Assembly (NCBI GenBank): GCA_021846065.1
Contig: JAJZCP010000135.1
Location: 1 to 5,220 of the forward strand
Source of the DNA: Acidobacteriota bacterium
Lineage (GTDB): Bacteria > Acidobacteriota > Terriglobia > Terriglobales > Acidobacteriaceae
DNA: 5,220 nucleotides
Reading direction: 5' to 3'
Below, piece after piece: positions 1-5,220 of the stretch (position 1 is the stretch's first letter; every line of letters starts with the position of its first letter). A program made the position numbers and the translations under genes. Below the pieces are notes generated by a model, which was not told the origin of the DNA, made no database searches, and saw only the letters and a program-made list of their open reading frames with translations.

Positions 1-49
1 ACGTGCCCGGGGCAGGACGTTGCGATTGATTTTAAGGAGCAGGCCATGA
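1..49 (+). CDS. Possible 3' end of an ECF sigma factor gene (partial)
   Basis: Reading from base 2 gives an open frame, RARGRTLRLILRSRP, that ends at the TGA at 47-49. This stop overlaps the next start codon as ATGA, the usual arrangement of translationally coupled genes. The basic, leucine-rich tail resembles the recognition-helix end of sigma region 4 in ECF sigma factors, and the next gene has the zinc domain of an anti-sigma factor, so a sigma factor here would fit. Only 15 codons are visible, so the identity rests mostly on context. The frame could also be open by chance. Confidence 0.35.
   Translation, partial: RARGRTLRLILRSRP
34..39 (+). promoter_or_regulatory. Ribosome binding site of the anti-sigma gene
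   Basis: AAGGAG lies six bases before the ATG at 46. It is the clearest Shine-Dalgarno sequence in the window and fixes this start. There is no other in-frame ATG, GTG or TTG between the window edge and base 46. If the upstream frame is real, the site lies inside its last codons, as expected for coupled translation. Confidence 0.75.
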
Positions 50-1008
50 AATGCAGTGTTGCCGAGCAACACATCGTGCAATCGATCTACGGAGAGCTGG
101 CGGATGACGCGGCGCACAGTCTGCAGCAGCATCTGGCAAAGTGCGAGCACTGCCGGGCCGAGATGCATATTTACGAAACCTTAAAGCAGGCGATGGCGTT
201 TGCGCCGATGGAAGAGCCGTCCGCCAGTTTTCTGGCAGCGAGCCGCATCCGGCTGGAGAATGCGCTGGACCTGCTGCCCTCACCCAGTCTGTGGCAACGC
301 ACGCAGATGGGCTTCTTCGGATTGTTTGCACAATTGAAAGCAGCGCCCGGAATGGCGGCTTCGCTCGCCGTACTGGGCGTGGCGATCGGCGCCGCCGGCG
401 GCCATCTCTGGAACGAGCAACGGACATCTTCGGAAGCCGCCCGTGCCCAGTTGGCAGCCCCCGTTAACTCCGGCGCACCGGCAGTGATGAGCGTGAGCGG
501 AATCGTGCAGCACCCCAACACCAAGATGGTTGAGGTGCACTTCAACCAGATGGTACCGGCGACGGTCGAAGGTTCCATCGACGATCCGGAGGTGCGCAAA
601 CTGCTGCTGATGGCGACGGGAGATACCGGCGACCCGGGTGTGCAGAGCGACTCCGTCGGCCTGCTGGCGGACCAGTGCCGCGCCGGCCATGACTGCCAGG
701 CGGAGCCGGTACGGACCGCCCTGATGGTGGCGCTGCGCTACGACCGCGACCCTGCCGTGCGGCTGATGGCGCTGAATGGCTTGGAACCCTACGTGGCGGA
801 GGATTCCCGCATCCGCGATGCCGTGCTCGAGTCGCTGATGCATGATCCCAGCCAACGCATCCGCAGCCGCGCCCTGACCATGCTGGAGCCGGTGGAAGCC
901 GACAGCAGCGTGCGGATGGTGCTGCATACGATTGCCAGCGAGGACGCCAACCCGCAGATGCGCGAGGCATCTTTGAAAGTGCTGCAGACGATTCCACCGA
1001 CCGAGTAA
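46..1008 (+). CDS. Membrane anti-sigma factor-like protein, zinc finger (zf-HC2) plus HEAT-like repeats
   Basis: This 320-residue protein probably holds an ECF sigma factor inactive at the inner membrane until a signal arrives. Residues 1-50 form a zinc-binding anti-sigma (zf-HC2) domain with Cys3, His29, Cys33 and Cys36 in the usual Cys...His-x3-Cys-x2-Cys pattern. Residues about 101-119 are one hydrophobic membrane segment rich in Ala, Gly and Leu. The rest should face the periplasm: a short linker, then about residues 180-317 as helical pairs of HEAT type, with repeated D-P/N-P-x-(V/I/M)-R-x-x-(A/S)-L patterns near 235-243, 267-277 and 302-310. Two cysteines, 211 and 217, sit at the start of this part. 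An AAGGAG site supports the start, which overlaps a possible sigma gene end. The family assignment is strong. The partner sigma factor and the ligand of the HEAT part are inferred or unknown. Confidence 0.85.
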   Translation: MKCSVAEQHIVQSIYGELADDAAHSLQQHLAKCEHCRAEMHIYETLKQAMAFAPMEEPSASFLAASRIRLENALDLLPSPSLWQRTQMGFFGLFAQLKAAPGMAASLAVLGVAIGAAGGHLWNEQRTSSEAARAQLAAPVNSGAPAVMSVSGIVQHPNTKMVEVHFNQMVPATVEGSIDDPEVRKLLLMATGDTGDPGVQSDSVGLLADQCRAGHDCQAEPVRTALMVALRYDRDPAVRLMALNGLEPYVAEDSRIRDAVLESLMHDPSQRIRSRALTMLEPVEADSSVRMVLHTIASEDANPQMREASLKVLQTIPPTE

Positions 1009-1023
1009 CACCAGAGAAGCACA

Positions 1024-1055
1024 CAGGGCCGGTACACTGCGGTGAACTGGCCCTG
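1024..1055 (+). other. Strong intergenic hairpin between the anti-sigma and PDZ genes
   Basis: CAGGGCCGGT at 1024-1033 pairs with ACTGGCCCTG at 1046-1055 over ten positions, with a single G-U pair. After an A-A mismatch, CAC (1035-1037) pairs with GTG (1042-1044) around a four-base loop, TGCG. It begins 15 bases after the stop at 1008. No T-run follows, so it is not a standard intrinsic terminator. It could be a weak or factor-assisted terminator, a 3' stabiliser that gives the two genes different expression levels, or a processing site. Confidence 0.6.
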
Positions 1056-1094
1056 CCTGGCTGCGGTTCCTTGTCCGCGTAGCATGCTGTTCCC

Positions 1095-2036
1095 ATGAAA
1101 AGCTCCCTCGCCAAAACGAATATTCTCTGCCTGACGCTGGCGGCATTGGCCACGCTGCCGCTGACCCGCGCGGCGGCCGCAACGGGCGAGGGTGCGGGAC
1201 TGCGCAACAAAAATGCCGGCGGCTACTTGGGTGTGAACTTTGAAAATCTGACGCAGCAGCAACGCGACAAACTGCAGGTACCCGGGAAGTCCGGCGTTGC
1301 GATTGCAGCGGTCGACCATGACGCGCCCGCCGGGAAAGCGGGGCTGCGGCCAAAAGATGTGATCCTGGCGTTGAACGGCAAAAAGATGAAGGACGCGGAA
1401 GACCTGCGCGAAGCTCTCCATAAACTGCCGCCGGGCGCCACGGTTGCGCTGGAGGTTCTGCATGGCGGCCACACCTCCGAAATGAATCTGGTGCTGGCCG
1501 ACCGCAAAACCATTGAGCAGGAGGCATGGTCGCAGCACTACACGGTGCCAAACCCCGCAGACGCCGCGGGCAGAGAAACGGCAAACGGCATGGGCCGGCC
1601 AGGCTCACTCCCGGCCGCCGCCAACGGCGCTGACCCGCAGCAGACGCCACAGCAATCTTCCGGCTTCTTCAGCTCCATGCCCTCGGAGATCGGCAAGACC
1701 TTCAGCTCCAACGGCGGACTGATGAGCTACATACCAGGCACGCCTCCGTACACGGGGCTTGACGTTGAACTGCTGAACCCGCAGCTGGCGGGCTACTTTG
1801 GGATGCGCAACAAGACCGGCCTGCTGGTAAAGAGTGTCGATGCGGGCAGTCCCGGGGCGCGCGCCGGCGTCCGCGCTGGAGACATTCTCTGCAAGGCCAA
1901 TGACACGGCCATGGCGACCCGCAGCCGGTGGAACCACATCCTGCGCGAAAACCGGCATGACGCCATCCGGTTGGAAGTGTTGCGCCACGGACAGCACCGC
2001 ACGCTGGTATTGACGCTGGCTGCCTCCAAGTCGTAG
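1095..2036 (+). CDS. Exported protein with two PDZ domains, no protease domain
   Basis: The 313-residue product starts with a signal peptide (Lys2 and Lys7, hydrophobic stretch 9-23, likely cleavage after an Ala-rich site near 26-29), so it should act in the periplasm or at the envelope. PDZ1 covers about 44-136, with the carboxylate-binding loop YLGV (44-47), a D-x-PA-x-KAGLRP-x-D turn and an NG motif (94-95). A low-complexity linker rich in Pro, Gln, Ser and Gly covers about 150-215. PDZ2 covers about 219-309, with SPGARAGVRAGDIL at 252-265. HtrA-type proteases pair such domains with a serine protease domain. None is present, so this is more likely an adaptor that binds exposed C-termini or unfolded proteins. 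No Shine-Dalgarno sequence precedes the ATG. A four-codon frame (1084-1098) overlaps the start as ATGA. Co-regulation with the anti-sigma gene is plausible but unproven. Confidence 0.82.
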   Translation: MKSSLAKTNILCLTLAALATLPLTRAAAATGEGAGLRNKNAGGYLGVNFENLTQQQRDKLQVPGKSGVAIAAVDHDAPAGKAGLRPKDVILALNGKKMKDAEDLREALHKLPPGATVALEVLHGGHTSEMNLVLADRKTIEQEAWSQHYTVPNPADAAGRETANGMGRPGSLPAAANGADPQQTPQQSSGFFSSMPSEIGKTFSSNGGLMSYIPGTPPYTGLDVELLNPQLAGYFGMRNKTGLLVKSVDAGSPGARAGVRAGDILCKANDTAMATRSRWNHILRENRHDAIRLEVLRHGQHRTLVLTLAASKS

Positions 2037-2068
2037 CTGCGTCCTTCGCTGTGATTCAATAAAGAGAT

Positions 2069-3109
2069 ATGGCCGCCAGCCCAATACCCCCTGTCAGTCC
2101 ACTGGTCCGACGCCGGAAAGCCGCTCTGCGGCGCGCGCGCGAGCTGGCCTCCATCGGCCATGCGCTGCTGTCGACCGGGCACCCCTACATGGCGCACATT
2201 GTGCCCATGCGGCGCTGCAACCTGGCCTGCACCTATTGCAACGAGTTTGACGACGTTTCGAATCCGGTTCCGATTGACGAGATGCTGCGCCGCATTGACC
2301 ACCTGGCGCGCCTGGGCACCAGCGTCATCACCATCTCCGGCGGGGAGCCGCTGCTGCATCCGGAGCTGGACCAGATCATTGCGCGCATCCGTCACCATGG
2401 CCGCATTGCCGGCATGATCACCAATGGCTACCTGCTGATGCCCGACCGCATTGAGCGGCTGAACCGAGCGGGGCTGGACCACATGCAGATTTCGATCGAC
2501 AACGTGCAGCCCGATGAGGTTTCAAAGAAGAGCCTGAAGGTGCTGGATAAAAAGCTGCAGATGCTGGCCGCACATGCGGAATTCCACGTGAATATCAACT
2601 CCGTCGTCGGCGGCGGCACCAGCCATCCCCAGGATGCGATGACCATCGCGGAGCGGGCGCTCGCGCTGGGCTTTACCTCGACCATCGGGATCATTCATGA
2701 TGGCAGCGGTCAGTTGAAGCCACTGGGCGAGGAAGAACGCGACATTTTTTACAAGGTGCGCGCGCTCGGCAAAAAGAACTATTCACGCTTCAACCACTTT
2801 CAGGAAGCCATTGCCAACGGCCAGCCCAATGAATGGCGCTGCCGCGCGGGCGCGCGCTACCTCTACATCTGCGAGAACGGCCTGGTGCATTACTGCTCCC
2901 AGCAGCGCGGCTTCCCTGGCGTACCGCTTGCGGACTACGGACGCGACGATGTGAAGCGGGAGTTCCTTACAGAAAAAGGGTGCGCGCCAAACTGCACTGT
3001 CTCCTGCGTACACCAGGTGTCGTACATCGACCACTGGCGGGCGCCACAGACCGCAAATGCCAGCCCGGGCTTGGGCGGCAACGAAAATCTGGTCAAGATT
3101 CAGCGCTAG
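2069..3109 (+). CDS. Radical SAM enzyme with an atypical SPASM-like C-terminal domain
   Basis: This 346-residue cytoplasmic enzyme should cleave S-adenosylmethionine with a [4Fe-4S] cluster held by Cys50, Cys54 and Cys57 (CNLACTYC, the CxxxCxxC motif). SGGEP at 90-94 is the SAM-binding GGE motif, and TNG (118-120) and QISID (140-144) follow in the barrel. The C-terminal part has Cys258, Cys268, Cys276, Cys305, Cys309 and Cys313. Cys258-x12-Gly271-x4-Cys276 fits the first half of a SPASM domain (Cx9-15Gx4C), which holds extra iron-sulfur clusters in peptide-modifying and related enzymes. The second half is short and its spacing differs from the usual CxxCx5CxxxC. The substrate is not recognisable, and no precursor peptide gene is obvious nearby. 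Only 32 bases separate it from the PDZ gene, and the ribosome site is weak (AAAGAG, 2061-2066, very close to the ATG). Family assignment is firm, function open. Confidence 0.87.
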   Translation: MAASPIPPVSPLVRRRKAALRRARELASIGHALLSTGHPYMAHIVPMRRCNLACTYCNEFDDVSNPVPIDEMLRRIDHLARLGTSVITISGGEPLLHPELDQIIARIRHHGRIAGMITNGYLLMPDRIERLNRAGLDHMQISIDNVQPDEVSKKSLKVLDKKLQMLAAHAEFHVNINSVVGGGTSHPQDAMTIAERALALGFTSTIGIIHDGSGQLKPLGEEERDIFYKVRALGKKNYSRFNHFQEAIANGQPNEWRCRAGARYLYICENGLVHYCSQQRGFPGVPLADYGRDDVKREFLTEKGCAPNCTVSCVHQVSYIDHWRAPQTANASPGLGGNENLVKIQR

Positions 3110-3164
3110 CGCGCTTCGCCAGATCCAGGATGAAGGTTCCGGGCAATTCGCCGATAGTATCTCT

Positions 3165-3968
3165 ATGCCGGCTCCCGTTGTCCCGACTGCGCAATGTTCC
3201 GCCTGCCAGGCTCCCCAGGGCGATGCGATTCAGTTCTCGATGGCGTTCCAACCCATCGTCAATACCCGTACGCGAAGCGTATTTGCGTTTGAAGCGCTGG
3301 TGCGCGGACTGGCGCAGGAGCCAGCTGCGGCCGTCATGGCGCAGCTGAATCAGGAAAATCTTTACGCCTTTGATCAGGCCTGCCGCGTCCGGGCCATCGA
3401 GCTCGCCAGCCGGCTGGGGCTTGTGGCGACCGGCGGCAGGCTATCCATCAACTTCATGCCAAGCGCGGTGTACCGGCCGGAAGCGTGCATTCAATCGACC
3501 ATCCGGGCAGCCCATCGCGTAGGCTTCCCCACAGCAAATCTCATCTTTGAAGTCACGGAGTCGGAGCGTGTTCGCGATGAAGCGCACCTCCAGTCAATTT
3601 TCGTCGAATACAAGAGGCGCGGATTTCTGACGGCGATCGATGATTTCGGAGCGGGGTACGCAGGCCTCAATCTTCTGGCGAAATTTCAGCCGGACATCCT
3701 GAAAATCGATATGGAACTCACCCGCAACATCCACGAGCGGCATGCCAGCCGGACCATCGTTGCGGCCATCCTCTCCGTGTGCCGGGAGCTGGGTATCCGG
3801 CCCATCGCGGAGGGAATCGAGAAGCGCGAAGAACTCCGAACGCTCGAAGATTTTGGAGTGGAGTTGTTTCAGGGATATCTGTTTGCCCGGCCGGAGTTTG
3901 AGGCGCTGCCGGCGGCCGTGCTCCCCGAGCCTGCTTCCGGAGCACCAGCAGATTCCCTACGGGAATGA
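3165..3968 (+). CDS. Stand-alone EAL-domain cyclic di-GMP phosphodiesterase
   Basis: The product (267 residues from the ATG at 3165) is essentially one EAL domain that should hydrolyse cyclic di-GMP to pGpG in the cytoplasm and so lower this second messenger. All the usual catalytic and metal ligands are visible: Glu43 (EALVR), Asn96 (INFMPS), Glu129 and Glu132 (FEVTES), Asp159-Asp160 (DDFGAGYAGL), Lys180 (LKID), Glu216 (AEGIE) and Gln236 (FQGYLFARP). Their spacing agrees with active EAL enzymes. No GGDEF, PAS or membrane segment is present. A CxxC pair (Cys11, Cys14) precedes the domain and could bind a metal or sense redox state. An in-frame ATG at 3057 would overlap the radical SAM gene by 53 bases and add 36 unremarkable residues, so 3165 is preferred, though neither start has a clear Shine-Dalgarno site. 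The last residues, ADSLRE, and the stop come from the adjacent repeat array. Confidence 0.88.
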   Translation: MPAPVVPTAQCSACQAPQGDAIQFSMAFQPIVNTRTRSVFAFEALVRGLAQEPAAAVMAQLNQENLYAFDQACRVRAIELASRLGLVATGGRLSINFMPSAVYRPEACIQSTIRAAHRVGFPTANLIFEVTESERVRDEAHLQSIFVEYKRRGFLTAIDDFGAGYAGLNLLAKFQPDILKIDMELTRNIHERHASRTIVAAILSVCRELGIRPIAEGIEKREELRTLEDFGVELFQGYLFARPEFEALPAAVLPEPASGAPADSLRE

Positions 3969-4124
3969 CAGCAAAGGGCGAGATCAAAAGCAGAAGCGGA
4001 TTCCCTACGGAATGACAGCAAGAACAGCGAGAGCAAAAGCATAAGCAGATTCCCCGAGGGAATGACAACAAAGAAAGCGAAAACAAAAGCAGAAGCAGAT
4101 TCCCTGCGGGAATGACAGCAAAAA
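3951..4124. repeat. Four-copy tandem array of a palindromic unit with a period of about 49 bp
   Basis: The core GATTCCCTACGGGAATGACA starts at 3951, 3999, 4048 and 4098, giving periods of 48, 49 and 50. In copies 1, 3 and 4 ATTCCC and GGGAAT form a perfect six-base stem around TAC, CGA or TGC. Copy 2 has lost one G and keeps a five-base stem with loop CTAC. So the stem is kept while the loop varies. The intervening 23-26 bases are also related, sharing CAAAAGCAGAAGC or close variants, so whole units were duplicated. The + strand of the array is purine-rich, unlike the neighbouring genes. The general design recalls small dispersed palindromic repeats such as the Neisseria dRS3 type, but the loop is shorter here and no relationship is claimed. 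The array fills most of the gap between two convergent genes. Confidence 0.85.
4077..4113 (-). terminator. Possible transcription terminator of the beta-galactosidase gene
   Basis: On the - strand the array unit nearest the gene reads ATTCCC-GCA-GGGAAT (4113 down to 4099), followed by a C/T-rich run ending in TTTTGTTTT (4088 down to 4080). It lies about 40 bases after the stop codon at 4155-4157. The T-rich part begins about ten bases after the stem and the stem has only six pairs, so it is at best an imperfect intrinsic terminator. The three further units behind it could add to the effect. The + strand version is followed by A-rich sequence, so it would not serve the EAL gene in the same way. 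Confidence 0.3.
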
Positions 4125-4154
4125 GGCAACGGCACCAGCAGGTTAAACAGCGAT

Positions 4155-5220
4155 CTAGCGCGCTGCTGTTTGCAGGGCGTAGACGTGGTGACGCCGGCCT
4201 GTCAGCAAAGGATTTTTTTCGGTATCCAGATCGAACACGACGACGGAGTTCTGGCCGCGATGCAGCCAGCACGCAGGAATATAGTCTGACTGCTGCGGCC
4301 CGATCTTCCAGACACGGCCGACGGCATGACCATTGACCCAGAGCGCCCCCTTGCCGAGCTGGCTGACATCCAGATACGTGTCGCCCACCTGCTGCAATGT
4401 GAAGCTGCCCCGATGGAACGCGGGCCCCGCAACGCTGGCCGTGTTCCAGGATGGCGTCGGTGCGGTTGTGACCGGCAGCGCATAATTCTCCCAGCCATGC
4501 AGTGCGTGCCCATCGAACCGCACAGGAAAGATCAGACCTTTGCGGTCATCCGGAAACTGCGCGCCAAAATTGACGCGGCCGGAGTCCTCTACCAGAATGT
4601 CGAGCTGTGCCGTCGCTGTCGGCACATCGAGCGATAGTGCATGTTGCGCGAGCCTGCGATCCAGCCGGCCAATCTCGTGTCCGTTCAGATAGACAATCGC
4701 GTAGTCCCGCGCGCCGCCGAGATCAAGCTGGCCGTGCATGGGTCCATGCAGCTGCGTGCGGTACAGAGCATACCCGGTCTGCAGCCCGAGCTGACTGAAG
4801 GTGAGCGGCTGGCCGCTGCTTTGCGGGGCCGGGAGATTTTGCCAGAGCGAGGCGGCCTGCGGCAGCGTGAAGGACGCAACATGGATCAGCGGCGTCTGCG
4901 TGGGCACCGGCGGCAGCGTGTGATGCGGCGCATAGGCCGTCAAAAATTTCCTGTATGCGTAATAGGCCGGCGTGGGATCGCCCGCCTCATCAAGCGGCGC
5001 GGAGTAGTCATAGCTGGTGGTTTGCGGCGAGTATGTGCCGCCCTCGACGTTTGCCCCATTCAACAACCCCCAGTCTGTGCCGCCGTGAAACATATACAGG
5101 CTGATGGAGTAGCCATGCGCCAGCACCCACTGCATGTCGGCCAGTTGCTTTTCAATGGGAGCGCTGCTGTGATGCGGCTGGCCCCAGGAGTCAAACCATC
5201 CCGGATAATACTCGGCGATG
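4155..5220 (-). CDS. GH35 beta-galactosidase, C-terminal part (5' end outside the window)
   Basis: Glycoside hydrolase family 35 enzymes release terminal beta-galactose from glycans with retention of configuration. The frame is open from the window edge (base 5219 downward) to the stop at 4155-4157, giving 354 residues. The first visible residues, IAEYYPGWFDSWGQPH, match the block around the catalytic nucleophile, and Glu3 of this fragment (5211-5213) is the predicted nucleophile. YMFHGGTDWG at 42-51, NGAN at 54-57 and SYDYSAPLDEAG at 69-80 are further GH35 blocks. Beyond these are beta-sandwich domains, ending with LWVNGHAVGRVWKIGPQQSDYIP, typical of the jelly-roll near the C-terminus. The acid/base half of the barrel and any signal peptide lie outside the window. 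The ATG at 5133-5135 is internal, not the start. The gene converges on the EAL gene, with the repeat array between. Its role in plant or microbial polysaccharide breakdown is inferred. Confidence 0.9.
   Translation of the reverse strand, partial: IAEYYPGWFDSWGQPHHSSAPIEKQLADMQWVLAHGYSISLYMFHGGTDWGLLNGANVEGGTYSPQTTSYDYSAPLDEAGDPTPAYYAYRKFLTAYAPHHTLPPVPTQTPLIHVASFTLPQAASLWQNLPAPQSSGQPLTFSQLGLQTGYALYRTQLHGPMHGQLDLGGARDYAIVYLNGHEIGRLDRRLAQHALSLDVPTATAQLDILVEDSGRVNFGAQFPDDRKGLIFPVRFDGHALHGWENYALPVTTAPTPSWNTASVAGPAFHRGSFTLQQVGDTYLDVSQLGKGALWVNGHAVGRVWKIGPQQSDYIPACWLHRGQNSVVVFDLDTEKNPLLTGRRHHVYALQTAAR

Larger units (their letters stand above)
3942..4141. repeat. Ten-base direct repeats flanking the palindrome array
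   Basis: GCACCAGCAG occurs at 3942-3951 and again at 4132-4141, just outside the array at both ends. It resembles a target duplication, but its last bases also line up with the end of the internal spacers (GCAGAAGCAG). The second copy lies where a fifth unit would begin, 43 bases after the fourth core. It may therefore be a decayed boundary of the array itself. Confidence 0.5.

Noticed and set aside
280..1650. Long minus-strand open frame opposite the anti-sigma and PDZ genes
   Set aside because: It is a shadow of high-GC coding sequence: rich in Arg, Ala, Pro and His, without a domain, and opposite two well-supported genes.
2055..2060. Promoter -10 box TTCAAT before the radical SAM gene
   Set aside because: It has four of six matches and no -35 box at the right distance. 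Chance is sufficient.
3057..3164. Longer EAL protein starting at the ATG at 3057
   Set aside because: It would overlap the radical SAM gene by 53 bases and add 36 residues unlike an EAL domain or a known sensor. The start at 3165 is simpler, although it lacks a clear ribosome site.
3130..3165. Promoter for a leaderless EAL transcript (GATAGT at 3153-3158)
   Set aside because: The -10-like sequence matches four of six bases and is well placed, but the -35 region (ATGAAG) matches only three. This is too weak to annotate.
3918..3945. Terminator at the end of the EAL gene from GTGCTCC/GGAGCAC
   Set aside because: The seven-base stem is perfect, but it lies inside the coding region, has a 14-base loop and is not followed by a T-run.
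3951..4124. CRISPR array
   Set aside because: The repeats are imperfect, the intervening sequences resemble each other rather than being unique, and no cas gene is nearby. Tandem duplication explains it better.
4146..4170. Terminator from AACAGC/GCTGTT near the beta-galactosidase stop
   Set aside because: The six-base stem spans the stop codon with a 13-base interior and no adequate T-run on either strand.
3718..4272. A minus-strand protein with repeated Leu/Phe/Ser-rich segments running through the array
   Set aside because: Its repetitive sequence is simply the translated palindrome units, and it overlaps both the EAL gene and the beta-galactosidase gene end. There is no sign of a ribosome site or a domain.

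Overview
The window is high-GC bacterial DNA with densely packed genes. Four genes or gene ends lie on the + strand, and one gene enters from the right edge on the - strand. The gene content (a zinc-finger anti-sigma protein with HEAT-like repeats, a double-PDZ secreted protein, a stand-alone EAL protein and a GH35 beta-galactosidase) and the base composition suggest a soil acidobacterium of the Terriglobia type. That is an impression from gene style, not a proven assignment.

Region 1 (1-2036) looks like an envelope-sensing module. The first 49 bases may be the end of an ECF sigma factor gene, overlapping the next start as ATGA. Next is a membrane anti-sigma-type protein (46-1008) with an N-terminal zinc-binding domain, one membrane segment and a C-terminal part outside the membrane that carries HEAT-like helical repeats. 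A strong hairpin (1024-1055) separates it from an exported protein with two PDZ domains and no protease domain (1095-2036). A reasonable reading is that the sigma and anti-sigma pair controls gene expression in response to an envelope signal and the PDZ protein acts in the same compartment. The link is inferred from gene order only.

Region 2 (2069-3968) holds a radical SAM enzyme (2069-3109) with a shortened, atypical SPASM-like cysteine domain, then a stand-alone EAL phosphodiesterase (3165-3968) with every catalytic residue in place. The EAL enzyme should hydrolyse cyclic di-GMP. I cannot name the substrate of the radical SAM enzyme.

Region 3 (about 3942-4141) is a small tandem array of four palindromic units, ATTCCC-loop-GGGAAT, spaced 48-50 bp apart. 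It lies between the convergent EAL and beta-galactosidase genes. The first unit supplies the last codons and the stop codon of the EAL gene. On the - strand each hairpin is followed by a pyrimidine-rich stretch, so the array may also end the beta-galactosidase transcript.

Region 4 (4155-5220, - strand) is the C-terminal part of a GH35 beta-galactosidase. The window edge cuts the gene just upstream of the predicted catalytic nucleophile.

No tRNA, rRNA, insertion sequence, CRISPR array or convincing sigma-70 promoter was found. The repeat array is the least explained element. The protein genes belong to recognisable families, though the radical SAM enzyme and the HEAT-type anti-sigma protein have unassigned roles.
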